31,268 nucleotides of DNA from the NCBI GenBank assembly GCA_964608925.1, contig CAZSQD010000005.1, positions 1 through 31,268 on the forward strand, written 5' to 3'. Origin of the DNA: GCA-2733415 sp964608925. GTDB taxonomy: Bacteria > Bacteroidota > Bacteroidia > Flavobacteriales > Flavobacteriaceae. Numbering within the stretch: position 1 is the stretch's first letter; each line of letters begins with the position of its first letter. Positions 15,465-23,180 of the stretch are shown here, one piece after another. A model generated the notes under the pieces. The model was given only the letters and a program-made list of their open reading frames with translations. It searched no databases and was not told the DNA's origin. The position numbers were made by a program, and so were the translations under genes.

Positions 15465-16214
15465 TTAGTTTAAAATTTTATATAGAATAGGTTTACTGGG
15501 TGTGGCATCATTTTTAAAGGGTGCAATCATTAAATTTAAAATATAACTACCATCTAAAATGGATTCTTTTACATAAATAAACTCCGTAATAGTAGCGTTT
15601 AATCTTATATTACCATTAGTATTCCAAAAGGCATTATGAGCTAATAGTTTGCCTTCATCTTTTTCTTTATCTACACTGGGTAAATCAATTAATAGATGTT
15701 GCACCCCTATTTCACACAAATAAATTGCAGCTTCTTTTAATATATACGGCGGGTTACTATTAGAGTATTGTTTTGTTAGTTTATCAGTAGTATTTGGTGC
15801 CGTTCTAATAACAACTGCTTCAGGATTTTTACCTACTAATTTTTGTTGCAACTGCTCTTGTGTAATTACAAAATCACCCATTACTTTTATGGGCGTAACA
15901 GTGATGATTTCTGCAGTAAAAAAATAAGTTTTTAAAGTTTTATTGATGCTGTAAAAATCTTTGGTAATATGACCAACACACTCCGTATGTGTACCGTGAC
16001 TATGTGGGTTAAAACTGATGTTGTTAAAATTAGTAGCAGCGCCTTTTTGCACACTACCTATCCAATCACCAATTTGTACGGGTGAAATTTTTGGAGGATC
16101 TAAATACCATGCATTTGGATTGTTTTCACCTGTTTGTAGCACAATAGAAATATCTAATGGTTTTGATAAATCTATTTGAAACTCTTTGTTTTGATGTTTG
16201 ATTGTTGCTTTCAC
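15465..16214 (-). CDS. Cyclase family (kynurenine formamidase-like) hydrolase
   Basis: A metal-dependent hydrolase of the cyclase/KynB-like family, 249 residues from the GTG at 16214. The N-terminal core pattern is IDLSKPLDISIVL; the metal motif, usually HxGTHxDxPxH, reads H-S-H-G-T-H-T-E-C-V-G-H, with Glu where Asp is usual. Later features include VVIRTAPN, a conserved GVQHLLIDLPSVD and HNAFWNTNGNI. A TTG at 16229 would add five residues, but residues from the GTG (VKATIKHQNKEF) start more like the family and the TTG may lie in a promoter-like ATTTTG. Members act on N-formylkynurenine or other amides; the substrate here is open. It is the first gene of the operon with DUF4230 and YjbR-like genes. 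Confidence 0.85.
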   Translation of the reverse strand: MKATIKHQNKEFQIDLSKPLDISIVLQTGENNPNAWYLDPPKISPVQIGDWIGSVQKGAATNFNNISFNPHSHGTHTECVGHITKDFYSINKTLKTYFFTAEIITVTPIKVMGDFVITQEQLQQKLVGKNPEAVVIRTAPNTTDKLTKQYSNSNPPYILKEAAIYLCEIGVQHLLIDLPSVDKEKDEGKLLAHNAFWNTNGNIRLNATITEFIYVKESILDGSYILNLMIAPFKNDATPSKPILYKILN

Positions 16215-16376
16215 AAGATAAAAGTACAAAATAAACTATCATAGTGCACTCCTATAAGGTATTTAGTTTTTATTAATAAACCTACTTGGGGTAACACGAT
16301 CAATATACGACACTTTAATTCATTAAATTAGTGGTAGAATATCGGAAAACTAACCTTTTTGATTATAGATCTACAA

Positions 16377-17501
16377 TTAATTAACGAGAAACAAATCGGC
16401 AGCAATACCATCACACAAAAATTTACCTTTTGGAGTGGTTTTTAAGATGTTGTTTTCAATAATAAGTAGGTTTTGTGCTATAAATTTAGCTGCAGATTGC
16501 ATTAAATAGTCTTTAAATTTTACTCCAAAATCTTTTTCTACTTTCTCTAATGATACGCCAAACATAGTACGTAACCCCGTCATAATATATTCGTTAAATT
16601 GATCATTTTCTGACAGTATTTCGGTAGTAAGTGGTAGCGTTTTGGAGTTAATGACTTTTATGTATTGCGCATTGTTGCTAATGTTCCAACTTCTAGTAGT
16701 TCCGTTAAAGGAATGTGCGGATGGGCCAATGCCTAAATAATGCTTACCTAACCAATAGCTAGTATTGTGTTTAGAAAAATAGTTGGATTTCCCGAAATTA
16801 GAAAGCTCATAGTGTACAAAATTATGTTCTTTTAATTTTTGAACTAAAATTTCAAAATGTTGTTGTGAAACTTCATCTTTTGGAGCATCTAATTCGCCTT
16901 TTTTAATAAAATTAGCGTAGGCTGTTTTAGGCTCAACAGTTAATGCATAGCTGGAAACGTGGTTTATGCCAAAAGCTAATGCTTTATCAATATTAGCTTC
17001 CCATTTTTGATTACTCATATTGGGGATTCCGTAAATTAAATCGATAGTAATATTATCAAAATATGGCGTAGCTATAGTTAGGCATTTTTCAACTTCTTGC
17101 GCGTTATGAGCTCTGTTCATTAATTGTAAATCATCTTCAAAAAAAGATTGCACACCAATACTCAATCTATTAATTGGTGTTTTGGAAAGGTCAATTATTT
17201 TTTCTTCGGATAAATCGTCTGGGTTTGCCTCTAAAGTAATTTCGGGGTTTTCAACTACAATGTAATTGTTGGTAATTGTTTTTAATAGTAACTGGATTTC
17301 ATCAATAGTTAGTAAACTGGGAGTTCCGCCACCAAAATAAATGGTTTCAATAGGAGTTTTTAGTTCGTTTTTACGCAATTGCAACTCCATTACTAATGCG
17401 GTAACCAAATCAGACTTCTTTTTTAAGGAAGTCGAAAAATGGAAATCGCAATAATAACAAGCTTGTTTGCAAAATGGGATATGTAAATAAATACCACTCA
17501 T
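16377..17501 (-). CDS. hemW: Radical SAM heme chaperone HemW
   Basis: A 374-residue HemW (formerly called a HemN-like oxygen-independent coproporphyrinogen oxidase). The N-terminus HIPFCKQACYYCDF carries the radical SAM cluster cysteines C11, C15 and C18; the family's short spacing and lack of the HemN extension favour the heme chaperone over a true oxidase. GGGTPS (near residue 60), LSIGVQSF, DLIYGIPN and the C-terminal HemW region (GIGPSAHSF, then EYIMTGLRTMFGV) follow. HemW is thought to deliver heme to respiratory proteins, which suits the heme-rich complex III operon nearby. It follows rnr by 29 bp on the same strand; 147 bp separate it from the cyclase operon downstream. Confidence 0.95.
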   Translation of the reverse strand: MSGIYLHIPFCKQACYYCDFHFSTSLKKKSDLVTALVMELQLRKNELKTPIETIYFGGGTPSLLTIDEIQLLLKTITNNYIVVENPEITLEANPDDLSEEKIIDLSKTPINRLSIGVQSFFEDDLQLMNRAHNAQEVEKCLTIATPYFDNITIDLIYGIPNMSNQKWEANIDKALAFGINHVSSYALTVEPKTAYANFIKKGELDAPKDEVSQQHFEILVQKLKEHNFVHYELSNFGKSNYFSKHNTSYWLGKHYLGIGPSAHSFNGTTRSWNISNNAQYIKVINSKTLPLTTEILSENDQFNEYIMTGLRTMFGVSLEKVEKDFGVKFKDYLMQSAAKFIAQNLLIIENNILKTTPKGKFLCDGIAADLFLVN

Positions 17502-17530
17502 AATATTACTTAGAAACTAAAAGAGGATGA

Positions 17531-19711
17531 TTATCCGTTTTTACCAAGTAGTGTAAAATCAAGATGACGTTTTATTAAATCGGTGTTTTTTACGGTTACA
17601 ATTACTTCATCTCCTAGTTGATATAAATTATCGGTAGTTTGTCCTACTAAAGCGTATTGATCCACATCAAAAGTATAATAATCATCTTTTATGTCACGTA
17701 TACGCACCATACCTTCACATTTATTTTCAATAATTTCCACATAAATTCCCCATTCAGTAACTCCAGAAATAACGCCTACAAATTCTTCATTTTTATGATC
17801 TTCCATAAAACGTATTTGCATGTATTTGATAGAGTCTCTTTCGGCTTTTGTGGCTAAAATTTCCATGTTGGTGGAGTGCTTACATTTTTCTTCAAATTCA
17901 TTGGCGTCTGCATTTTTACCAGCGTCTAAATAATGTTGTAATAAACGATGTACCATTACATCAGGATATCTACGTATGGGTGAAGTAAAATGACTGTAAT
18001 AGTCAAAAGCTAAACCGTAGTGTCCAATGTTATCGGTAGAATATTCTGCCTTACTCATTGTTCTAATAGCAAGCGTGTCTACCATATTCTGTTCTCCTTT
18101 ACCTGCAACATCTTTTAATAACTTGTTTAAGGATTGTGTGGTAGTTTTTGAATTTCGTAAATCTAATTTATATCCGAATTTAGCAATTACTGTTTGTAAG
18201 TTTTGTAATTTATCTGCTTTTGGTTCATCATGAATACGATAAATAAATGTCTTTTTTTGTTTACCAATAAAAGCAGCCACTTTTCGGTTGGCTAATAACA
18301 TGAATTCTTCAATAAGTTTATTAGCATCTTTTGAGGTTTTAAAGAAAACGCCTATGGGATTAGAATTCTCATCCAAATCAAACTTTACTTCTACTTTATC
18401 AAAGGAAATAGCGCCATCTTCCATGCGTTGATTACGCATTATTTTAGCGAGTTCGTCCATTTTTAAAACGGCATCTGCAATTTCTTGTGGAGCATCATAT
18501 TGTTTACCAGTAATTGAAATGTCTTTGGGTATTGTTGTTTCTCCAGTTTCTATAATTACTTGCGCTTCTTCATACGCAAAACGGGCATCACTGTAAGTTA
18601 CGGTACGACCAAACCATTCATTATGAATTTTTGCGGTTGCATCTATTTCAAACACTGCCGAAAAGGTATATTTTTCTTCATGTGGGCGTAAGGAGCATGC
18701 CCCATTACTCAACACTTCAGGTAACATAGGCACCACTCTATCTACTAAATAGACTGATGTGGCTCTATCATATGCTTCGTCATCTAAAATAGTACCTTCT
18801 TTTAAGTAGTGAGATACATCAGCAATATGAATACCAATTTCAAAGTTTCCGTTTTCAAGTACTTTAAAGGAAAGGGCATCATCAAAATCTTTTGCATCTT
18901 TAGGATCTATTGTAAAGGTTAGCGTGTCTCGCATATCTCTACGTTTAGCAATTTCTTCTTTTGTAATTGCTAAATCAATATTATTGGCATATTCTTCTAC
19001 TTTATGTGAGAACTCATAAGGCAACCCGTATTCAGCTAAAATGGAATGTATTTCGGTATTGTGTTCACCGGGCATTCCTAATATTTGGAAAATTTCACCA
19101 AAAGGAGACTGTGCTTTTTCTGGCCAATCTTGTATTTCTACCATTACCTTTTCACCATCTTTTGCGCCGTTAAGTTTATCTTTAGAAACAAAAATATCCA
19201 CATACATCTTCGGACTTTGACAAACTACAAACCCAAAGTTTTTTTGCATTTGTAAAACCCCTACAAATTCAGCTTTTGCACGTGCTACAATATTGGTTAC
19301 TTCGCCTTCTAATTGCCCATTTTTTTTCCTTCGGTATACATATACTTCAACTTCATCACCATGTAGTGCTTTGTTTGTATTGTTTGAAGGTACAAAAATG
19401 TCTTTTTCTAATTCTTCACAAACAATGTAAGCGTTACCACGTGCTGCCATATCTACAACACCAGTATAGTAAGAATGGTCAGAAGCTATTAATTTAAAAC
19501 GCCCAGGTTCTGATTCTTCAATTTTACCTTTTAACTGCATTTGACGCAATTTTTTGGTAATTTGATTTCGACTACTTGGGTCACGTAATTGGAGCTTGTC
19601 CGCTAAGTCTTTATAGTTAAGCATTTCTTGAGGATGCTTCTTAAATATTTTTAATAAGGTTTGCCCTAAATTAGGAATCTTATTGCTTTTTGTTGCTTTT
19701 TTTCTTGGCAT
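17531..19711 (-). CDS. rnr: Ribonuclease R
   Basis: A 726-residue 3'-5' exoribonuclease of the RNB (RNase II) family that degrades structured RNA. Order of domains: a basic start (MPRKKATKSNK) and winged-helix segment (about 10-75), cold-shock OB domains (about 80-240, with GFVVCQ and DIFVSKDKL), the RNB catalytic domain with DPKDAKDFDDA at 269-279 holding the metal-binding aspartates, then FTSPIRRYPDVMVHRLL, and a C-terminal S1 domain (about 640-725, with GVISGVTEWGIYVEI). The N-terminal helix-turn-helix and the S1 domain make it RNase R rather than RNase II. ATG start. It is followed by hemW and divergent from rpiB across 285 bp. Confidence 0.96.
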   Translation of the reverse strand: MPRKKATKSNKIPNLGQTLLKIFKKHPQEMLNYKDLADKLQLRDPSSRNQITKKLRQMQLKGKIEESEPGRFKLIASDHSYYTGVVDMAARGNAYIVCEELEKDIFVPSNNTNKALHGDEVEVYVYRRKKNGQLEGEVTNIVARAKAEFVGVLQMQKNFGFVVCQSPKMYVDIFVSKDKLNGAKDGEKVMVEIQDWPEKAQSPFGEIFQILGMPGEHNTEIHSILAEYGLPYEFSHKVEEYANNIDLAITKEEIAKRRDMRDTLTFTIDPKDAKDFDDALSFKVLENGNFEIGIHIADVSHYLKEGTILDDEAYDRATSVYLVDRVVPMLPEVLSNGACSLRPHEEKYTFSAVFEIDATAKIHNEWFGRTVTYSDARFAYEEAQVIIETGETTIPKDISITGKQYDAPQEIADAVLKMDELAKIMRNQRMEDGAISFDKVEVKFDLDENSNPIGVFFKTSKDANKLIEEFMLLANRKVAAFIGKQKKTFIYRIHDEPKADKLQNLQTVIAKFGYKLDLRNSKTTTQSLNKLLKDVAGKGEQNMVDTLAIRTMSKAEYSTDNIGHYGLAFDYYSHFTSPIRRYPDVMVHRLLQHYLDAGKNADANEFEEKCKHSTNMEILATKAERDSIKYMQIRFMEDHKNEEFVGVISGVTEWGIYVEIIENKCEGMVRIRDIKDDYYTFDVDQYALVGQTTDNLYQLGDEVIVTVKNTDLIKRHLDFTLLGKNG

Positions 19712-19996
19712 TATGTATTTGTATTATGGTGCTTTGCTGTTTTTTTTAAATTCATTCAGCACGTTTATTATTATTAATGAGTATTAGGTTTTGTGACTTA
19801 AGTATTAAATTTCACATAAATATTGTTATACCCTCATTTTTTACAAAAGCATCATGGATGCTAAATTCTTTTACCAAAGTACAAAAAAGAAGTAGAGTAG
19901 CCTTTGTTTTGTATGTTATTAATGTATTAACTTTTAATTTCAGTTAAATAATGTACTTTTGTTACTATAAAAATTCATCCATTAATATAGCATATT
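19712..19996. other. 285-bp divergent intergenic region
   Basis: The gap between rnr (minus) and rpiB (plus) should hold both promoters. The rpiB side has the element at 19954-19961. On the rnr side I find no full TAnnTTTG match. No open frame with gene-like features and no clear hairpin was seen. Confidence 0.6.
19954..19961 (+). promoter_or_regulatory. Candidate -7 promoter element of rpiB
   Basis: TACTTTTG matches the Bacteroidetes -7 consensus TAnnTTTG and lies 35 bp before the rpiB ATG. The expected -33 position holds only CTTTTAAT, not TTTG, so the match is partial. Confidence 0.5.
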
Positions 19997-20431
19997 ATGA
20001 AAATAGCAATAGGAAATGATCACGCAGGACCAGAGTATAAATTTGAAATTATTAAAATGCTTAAAAAAAGGGGAATTGAGGTTGTAAATTATGGAACAGA
20101 TACTTTTGATAGTGTGGATTATCCTGATTTTGCGCATTCAGTATCTAAAGATGTTAATGGTGATAAAGTTGATTTTGGAATCTTAATTTGTGGTAGTGCT
20201 AATGGAGTAACTATGACAGCAAACAAATACCCTAATGTGCGTGCGGGATTATGTTGGACAAAAGAAATTGCGGAGTTAGTACGTTTACATAATGATGCAA
20301 ATATTGTTGGAATACCTGCTCGTTTTACGTCTATACCACAAGCGATTGCAATAGTGGAAACTTTTTTAGACACCGCTTTTGAAGGAGGCAGGCATCAAAA
20401 CAGAGTAGCTAAAATAGCTTGCTCATGTTAA
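19997..20431 (+). CDS. rpiB: Ribose 5-phosphate isomerase B
   Basis: A 144-residue RpiB/LacAB-family enzyme, which interconverts ribose 5-phosphate and ribulose 5-phosphate in the pentose phosphate pathway. Features: IGNDHAGPEYK with Asp8-His9 at the N-terminus, ICGSANGVTMTANK with the expected catalytic Cys65, and RLHNDANIVGIPARF with the conserved His-Asn-Asp in the C-terminal half. The loop after Cys65 reads G-S-A-N-G where the family usually has G-T/S-G-x-G. Length is normal. The last codons overlap the start of the GNAT gene by 7 bp, so the two are co-translated. Confidence 0.95.
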   Translation: MKIAIGNDHAGPEYKFEIIKMLKKRGIEVVNYGTDTFDSVDYPDFAHSVSKDVNGDKVDFGILICGSANGVTMTANKYPNVRAGLCWTKEIAELVRLHNDANIVGIPARFTSIPQAIAIVETFLDTAFEGGRHQNRVAKIACSC

Positions 20432-20868
20432 TTTGGAAAACAAAATATTTTAACGAAATTAGCACTACTCAATTGTATGAAATACTACAATTACGCAGTG
20501 CTGTTTTTGTGCTAGAACAAGATTGTGTATACCAAGATATTGATGGTAAGGATCAAAAAGCAATTCATATATTAGGGTATAAAAACAACATTTTAGTAGC
20601 CTATACACGTTGTTTTAAACCTAATGATTATTTTGAAATTGCCAGTATTGGCAGGGTTTTAGTAAAAGAAAGTGAACGTAAATTTAAATACGGTCACGCT
20701 TTAATGCAAAAAAGTATTGCAGCTATTGAAACTATATTTAATGAAACTATTATAAAAATATCAGCTCAAACCTATTTGAAAAAATTTTATGAAAGTCAAG
20801 GGTTTGTACAAATTGGTGACGGCTATTTAGAAGACGGGATACCGCATATAGCAATGTTAAAGGAATAA
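20425..20868 (+). CDS. GNAT family N-acetyltransferase, ElaA-like
   Basis: A 147-residue acetyltransferase from the ATG at 20425, which overlaps the end of rpiB by 7 bp; a TTG at 20419 would add two residues. It fits the ElaA group: MLIWKTKYFNEISTTQLYEIL at the start of the protein, LRSAVFVLEQDC-YQDIDGKD, then the acetyl-CoA loop region IGRVLVKESERKFKYGHALM, and FYESQGFVQIGDGYLEDGIPH at the end. ElaA-like proteins have no settled substrate. It ends 20 bp before the convergent SPOR-like gene, with a T-rich stretch but no clear hairpin between them. Confidence 0.9.
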   Translation: MLIWKTKYFNEISTTQLYEILQLRSAVFVLEQDCVYQDIDGKDQKAIHILGYKNNILVAYTRCFKPNDYFEIASIGRVLVKESERKFKYGHALMQKSIAAIETIFNETIIKISAQTYLKKFYESQGFVQIGDGYLEDGIPHIAMLKE

Positions 20869-20887
20869 GCTACTTTTTTTCTTTAGG

Positions 20888-21259
20888 TTAAAATACAAAT
20901 GCATTTGGGTATTTAGTTGTAATATTAACTAGAGCTCTATCAGCATCTAACCGATTTCTATATTTACCTATTTGTACCTTATAATTAGGGGTTTCATAAA
21001 ATATTTGTGAACGATCAGAAAATTCTGTTTTGCAAACAGCTAATGCTCTTTGTGCATTTTTAATATCTCCAGAAAAAACTTGAATGGTATAATAGTTTTT
21101 AATATATCCGTTTTTAAGTAAGCGTTTACGCTCTTGTAAAACTTTTTCTAATTTTGAATTTACAGTGGTTTTATAAACTTCTTGCGCGTTCATTTTTACA
21201 GAAAATAAACATAATGCTGTAAAAAGGATAATTGTTTTATAGGTGTGAAAATTAGTCAT
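20888..21259 (-). CDS. Small exported SPOR-like domain protein
   Basis: A 123-residue protein with a signal peptide (IILFTALCLFSVKMNA, cleavage near residue 25-26). The mature part has a short charged helix (NSKLEKVLQERKRLLKNG) and then one SPOR-like repeat: YYTIQVFSGDIKNAQRALAVC, then YKVQIGKYRNRLDADRAL, about residues 56-115. SPOR domains bind denuded peptidoglycan, often at division sites, so a periplasmic cell-wall role is likely. It has no membrane anchor or catalytic domain. CGAAAGTA at 21276-21283 (minus strand TACTTTCG) is one base short of a -7 element and may be its promoter. Confidence 0.8.
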   Translation of the reverse strand: MTNFHTYKTIILFTALCLFSVKMNAQEVYKTTVNSKLEKVLQERKRLLKNGYIKNYYTIQVFSGDIKNAQRALAVCKTEFSDRSQIFYETPNYKVQIGKYRNRLDADRALVNITTKYPNAFVF

Positions 21260-21361
21260 AGTTGTTTATTTTATACGAAAGTACATTTTATGTTGGGTTT
21301 AAACCTTAAAAAAAAATTATTTAGAACCGCTATAAATTAATATTAACACTTCTTAACATAG

Positions 21362-21390
21362 TTGTAAACAATTTTAAAATATTATTTTTG
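21362..21390 (+). promoter_or_regulatory. Promoter of the alternative complex III operon
   Basis: TTG at 21362-21364 and TATTTTTG at 21383-21390 are 18 bp apart, matching the Bacteroidetes promoter form. It lies 130 bp before the actA ATG, so the operon has a leader of roughly 120 nt, unusually long for this window, which contains a hairpin at 21468-21495. Confidence 0.65.
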
Positions 21391-21467
21391 TGCGTAGATT
21401 TTTAAAAAACCATTAATAGTTAGTGTTTTAACTATAAAGTAGTAAGAAAAAATCATACCAAAAAGAA

Positions 21468-21495
21468 AATATCCTGCTAAAAAGCAGGAAATATT
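21468..21495 (+). promoter_or_regulatory. Hairpin in the actA leader
   Basis: CCTGCT (21473-21478) pairs with AGCAGG (21483-21488) around an AAAA loop, and the flanking AATAT (21468-21472) and ATATT (21491-21495) extend the stem with a two-base bulge. It ends 25 nt before the actA ATG. There is no U-run, so it is more likely a stability or translation element than a terminator. Confidence 0.5.
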
Positions 21496-21520
21496 AAGAA
21501 ACTAATTAGAAATAACACAG

Positions 21521-23101
21521 ATGAAAAAGGTTAATTACCACCATTCAACTTCTAAAGTACTAAGTTTTTGCTTAGTAATTCTGTTAGCGTTTTCAACGTC
21601 TATTTTTGCGCAAAAAGATGCTGCAAAAGGGAAAGCGCTATTTAATACTAATTGTGCTGCTTGTCATAAATTAGACAAAAGAACAGTAGGTCCTGCGTTA
21701 GGAGGTGTATCAGATAGAAGAAAAAGAGATTGGTTACACAGTTGGATTAAAGATAGTCAAGCTTTAATTGCTAGCGGAGATGCAGATGCAAAAGCTATTT
21801 TTGATGAGTATAAAATACCAATGGCATCATATTCTCAGTTTTCTGACGAGGATTTAGATAACATTTTAGAGTATTTAACACTGTCAGAAGCTACAAAGGC
21901 AGCGGAAAGCGCAACTCCTGCAGCTGTTGCTCCTGTAAAAGTTGAAAATACGGAACAAACTAAAAAAGGAAAAGCGTTATTTAATACCAATTGTGCTGCT
22001 TGTCATAAATTAGACAAGAAATCTACAGGTCCTGCTTTAAGAGGTGTTTCGGAAAGAAGAGAGAAAGAGTGGTTGTATAGCTGGGTTAAAAATAGTAAGA
22101 GTTTAATTGATAGCGGTGATGCTGATGCAAAGGAAATTTTTGCAGAGTACAACAATGTACCAATGACAGCTTTCCCTCAATTATCTAAAGAAGATATTGA
22201 TGCTATTTTAGCATATACTTCAATGCCTAAACCAGAAAAAAAGACAGCCGTTGTTGTTGAAAAAGAAGGTGAAGGGTCTAGTACAACTATGATTTTAGGA
22301 TTATTTGCATTAGTGCTTGCAATATTACTTGCGGTACTTTTCTTTGTGAATAAAAAATTAAAATCAATAGCTGCGGATAAAGGAATAGTTGTTGAAGAGG
22401 GAGTTTCTCTTTGGAAAGCATTTCTTCAAAATCAATTTTTAGTATTAGTTGCTGTAATCTTATTTGCTTTATTTGGAGCGTATCACGTATTTGGATTTTT
22501 TATGCAAATAGGAGTTGATCAAGGGTATCAGCCAGTACAGCCAATACATTTTTCACATAAAATACATGCAGGAGATAATGGTATTGATTGTAAATACTGT
22601 CACTCTAATGCAAGAGTAAGTAAAACATCAGGTATCCCATCTTTAAATGTTTGTATGAACTGTCATAAAGGTATTAGTGAAGTTGCTGAAACAACTGCAA
22701 CGGAAGAATACTCTAAAGAGTTTTATGATGGTGAAATTCAAAAATTATATGATGCAGTAGGTTGGAAAAACTTCAAATACACAGGAGAAACTAAGCCAGT
22801 ACAATGGGTTAGAGTACATAACTTACCAGATTTTGCATATTATAATCACTCGCAACATGTAAGTGTAGCAGGATTAAAATGTCAAGAATGCCATGGTGCA
22901 GTTGAGGAAATGGAAATTTTAGAACAGCATGCTCCATTAACTATGGGATGGTGTTTAGATTGTCATAAAAGTAAAGAAGTGAATATGGAAGGTAATGCAT
23001 ATTACGAAAAAATTCACGATCAATTAAAGAAAAAATACGGTGTTGATAAGTTCACAGTTGCTCAAATGGGAGGAATGGAATGTGGAAAATGTCATTACTA
23101 A
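21521..23101 (+). CDS. actA: Alternative complex III subunit ActA, multiheme cytochrome c with duplicated N-terminal domain
   Basis: A 526-residue exported cytochrome c, the electron-exit side of the quinol:cytochrome c oxidoreductase. A signal peptide (residues about 12-30) is followed by two near-identical monoheme class I domains, with CAACH at 45-49 and 158-162 and likely Met ligands in IPM (about 101) and VPM (about 215). Two membrane segments follow (about 256-276 and 304-326), then the usual ActA pentaheme part with CKYCH (357-361), CMNCH (378-382), CQECH, CLDCH and CGKCH. Seven heme sites in total. Homologues I recall from flavobacteria have one N-terminal domain, so the tandem pair looks like an added duplication. 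First gene of the act operon; ATG start. Confidence 0.93.
   Translation: MKKVNYHHSTSKVLSFCLVILLAFSTSIFAQKDAAKGKALFNTNCAACHKLDKRTVGPALGGVSDRRKRDWLHSWIKDSQALIASGDADAKAIFDEYKIPMASYSQFSDEDLDNILEYLTLSEATKAAESATPAAVAPVKVENTEQTKKGKALFNTNCAACHKLDKKSTGPALRGVSERREKEWLYSWVKNSKSLIDSGDADAKEIFAEYNNVPMTAFPQLSKEDIDAILAYTSMPKPEKKTAVVVEKEGEGSSTTMILGLFALVLAILLAVLFFVNKKLKSIAADKGIVVEEGVSLWKAFLQNQFLVLVAVILFALFGAYHVFGFFMQIGVDQGYQPVQPIHFSHKIHAGDNGIDCKYCHSNARVSKTSGIPSLNVCMNCHKGISEVAETTATEEYSKEFYDGEIQKLYDAVGWKNFKYTGETKPVQWVRVHNLPDFAYYNHSQHVSVAGLKCQECHGAVEEMEILEQHAPLTMGWCLDCHKSKEVNMEGNAYYEKIHDQLKKKYGVDKFTVAQMGGMECGKCHY
21626..22213 (+). repeat. Tandem duplication of the monoheme domain in actA
   Basis: Unit 1 (from 21626, residues 36-120) and unit 2 (from 21965, residues 149-231) are offset by 113 codons. 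Around the heme site the DNA is nearly the same, with 29 bases in a row identical from AATTGTGCTGC to TAGACAA, while the later halves have diverged. The linker between them is Ala/Pro-rich. Confidence 0.85.
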
Positions 23102-23130
23102 AAAACATTAAATAAACGATTAAAACATTA

Positions 23131-23156
23131 AAAGATTGTTTTTATATTCAATCTTT
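23131..23156 (+). promoter_or_regulatory. Intercistronic hairpin between actA and actB
   Basis: AAAGATTG (23131-23138) pairs with CAATCTTT (23149-23156) around a 10-nt AT loop in the 79-bp gap. No U-run follows. The left flank ATTAAAAGATTG also occurs at 3421-3432 beside another hairpin. Confidence 0.45.
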
Positions 23157-23180
23157 CAATTATAAAATAGATAAATTAAT

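Noticed and set aside
17657..19497. Several plus-strand open frames opposite rnr
   Set aside because: They are antisense to a conserved RNase R with all catalytic motifs and look like translation of complementary codons.
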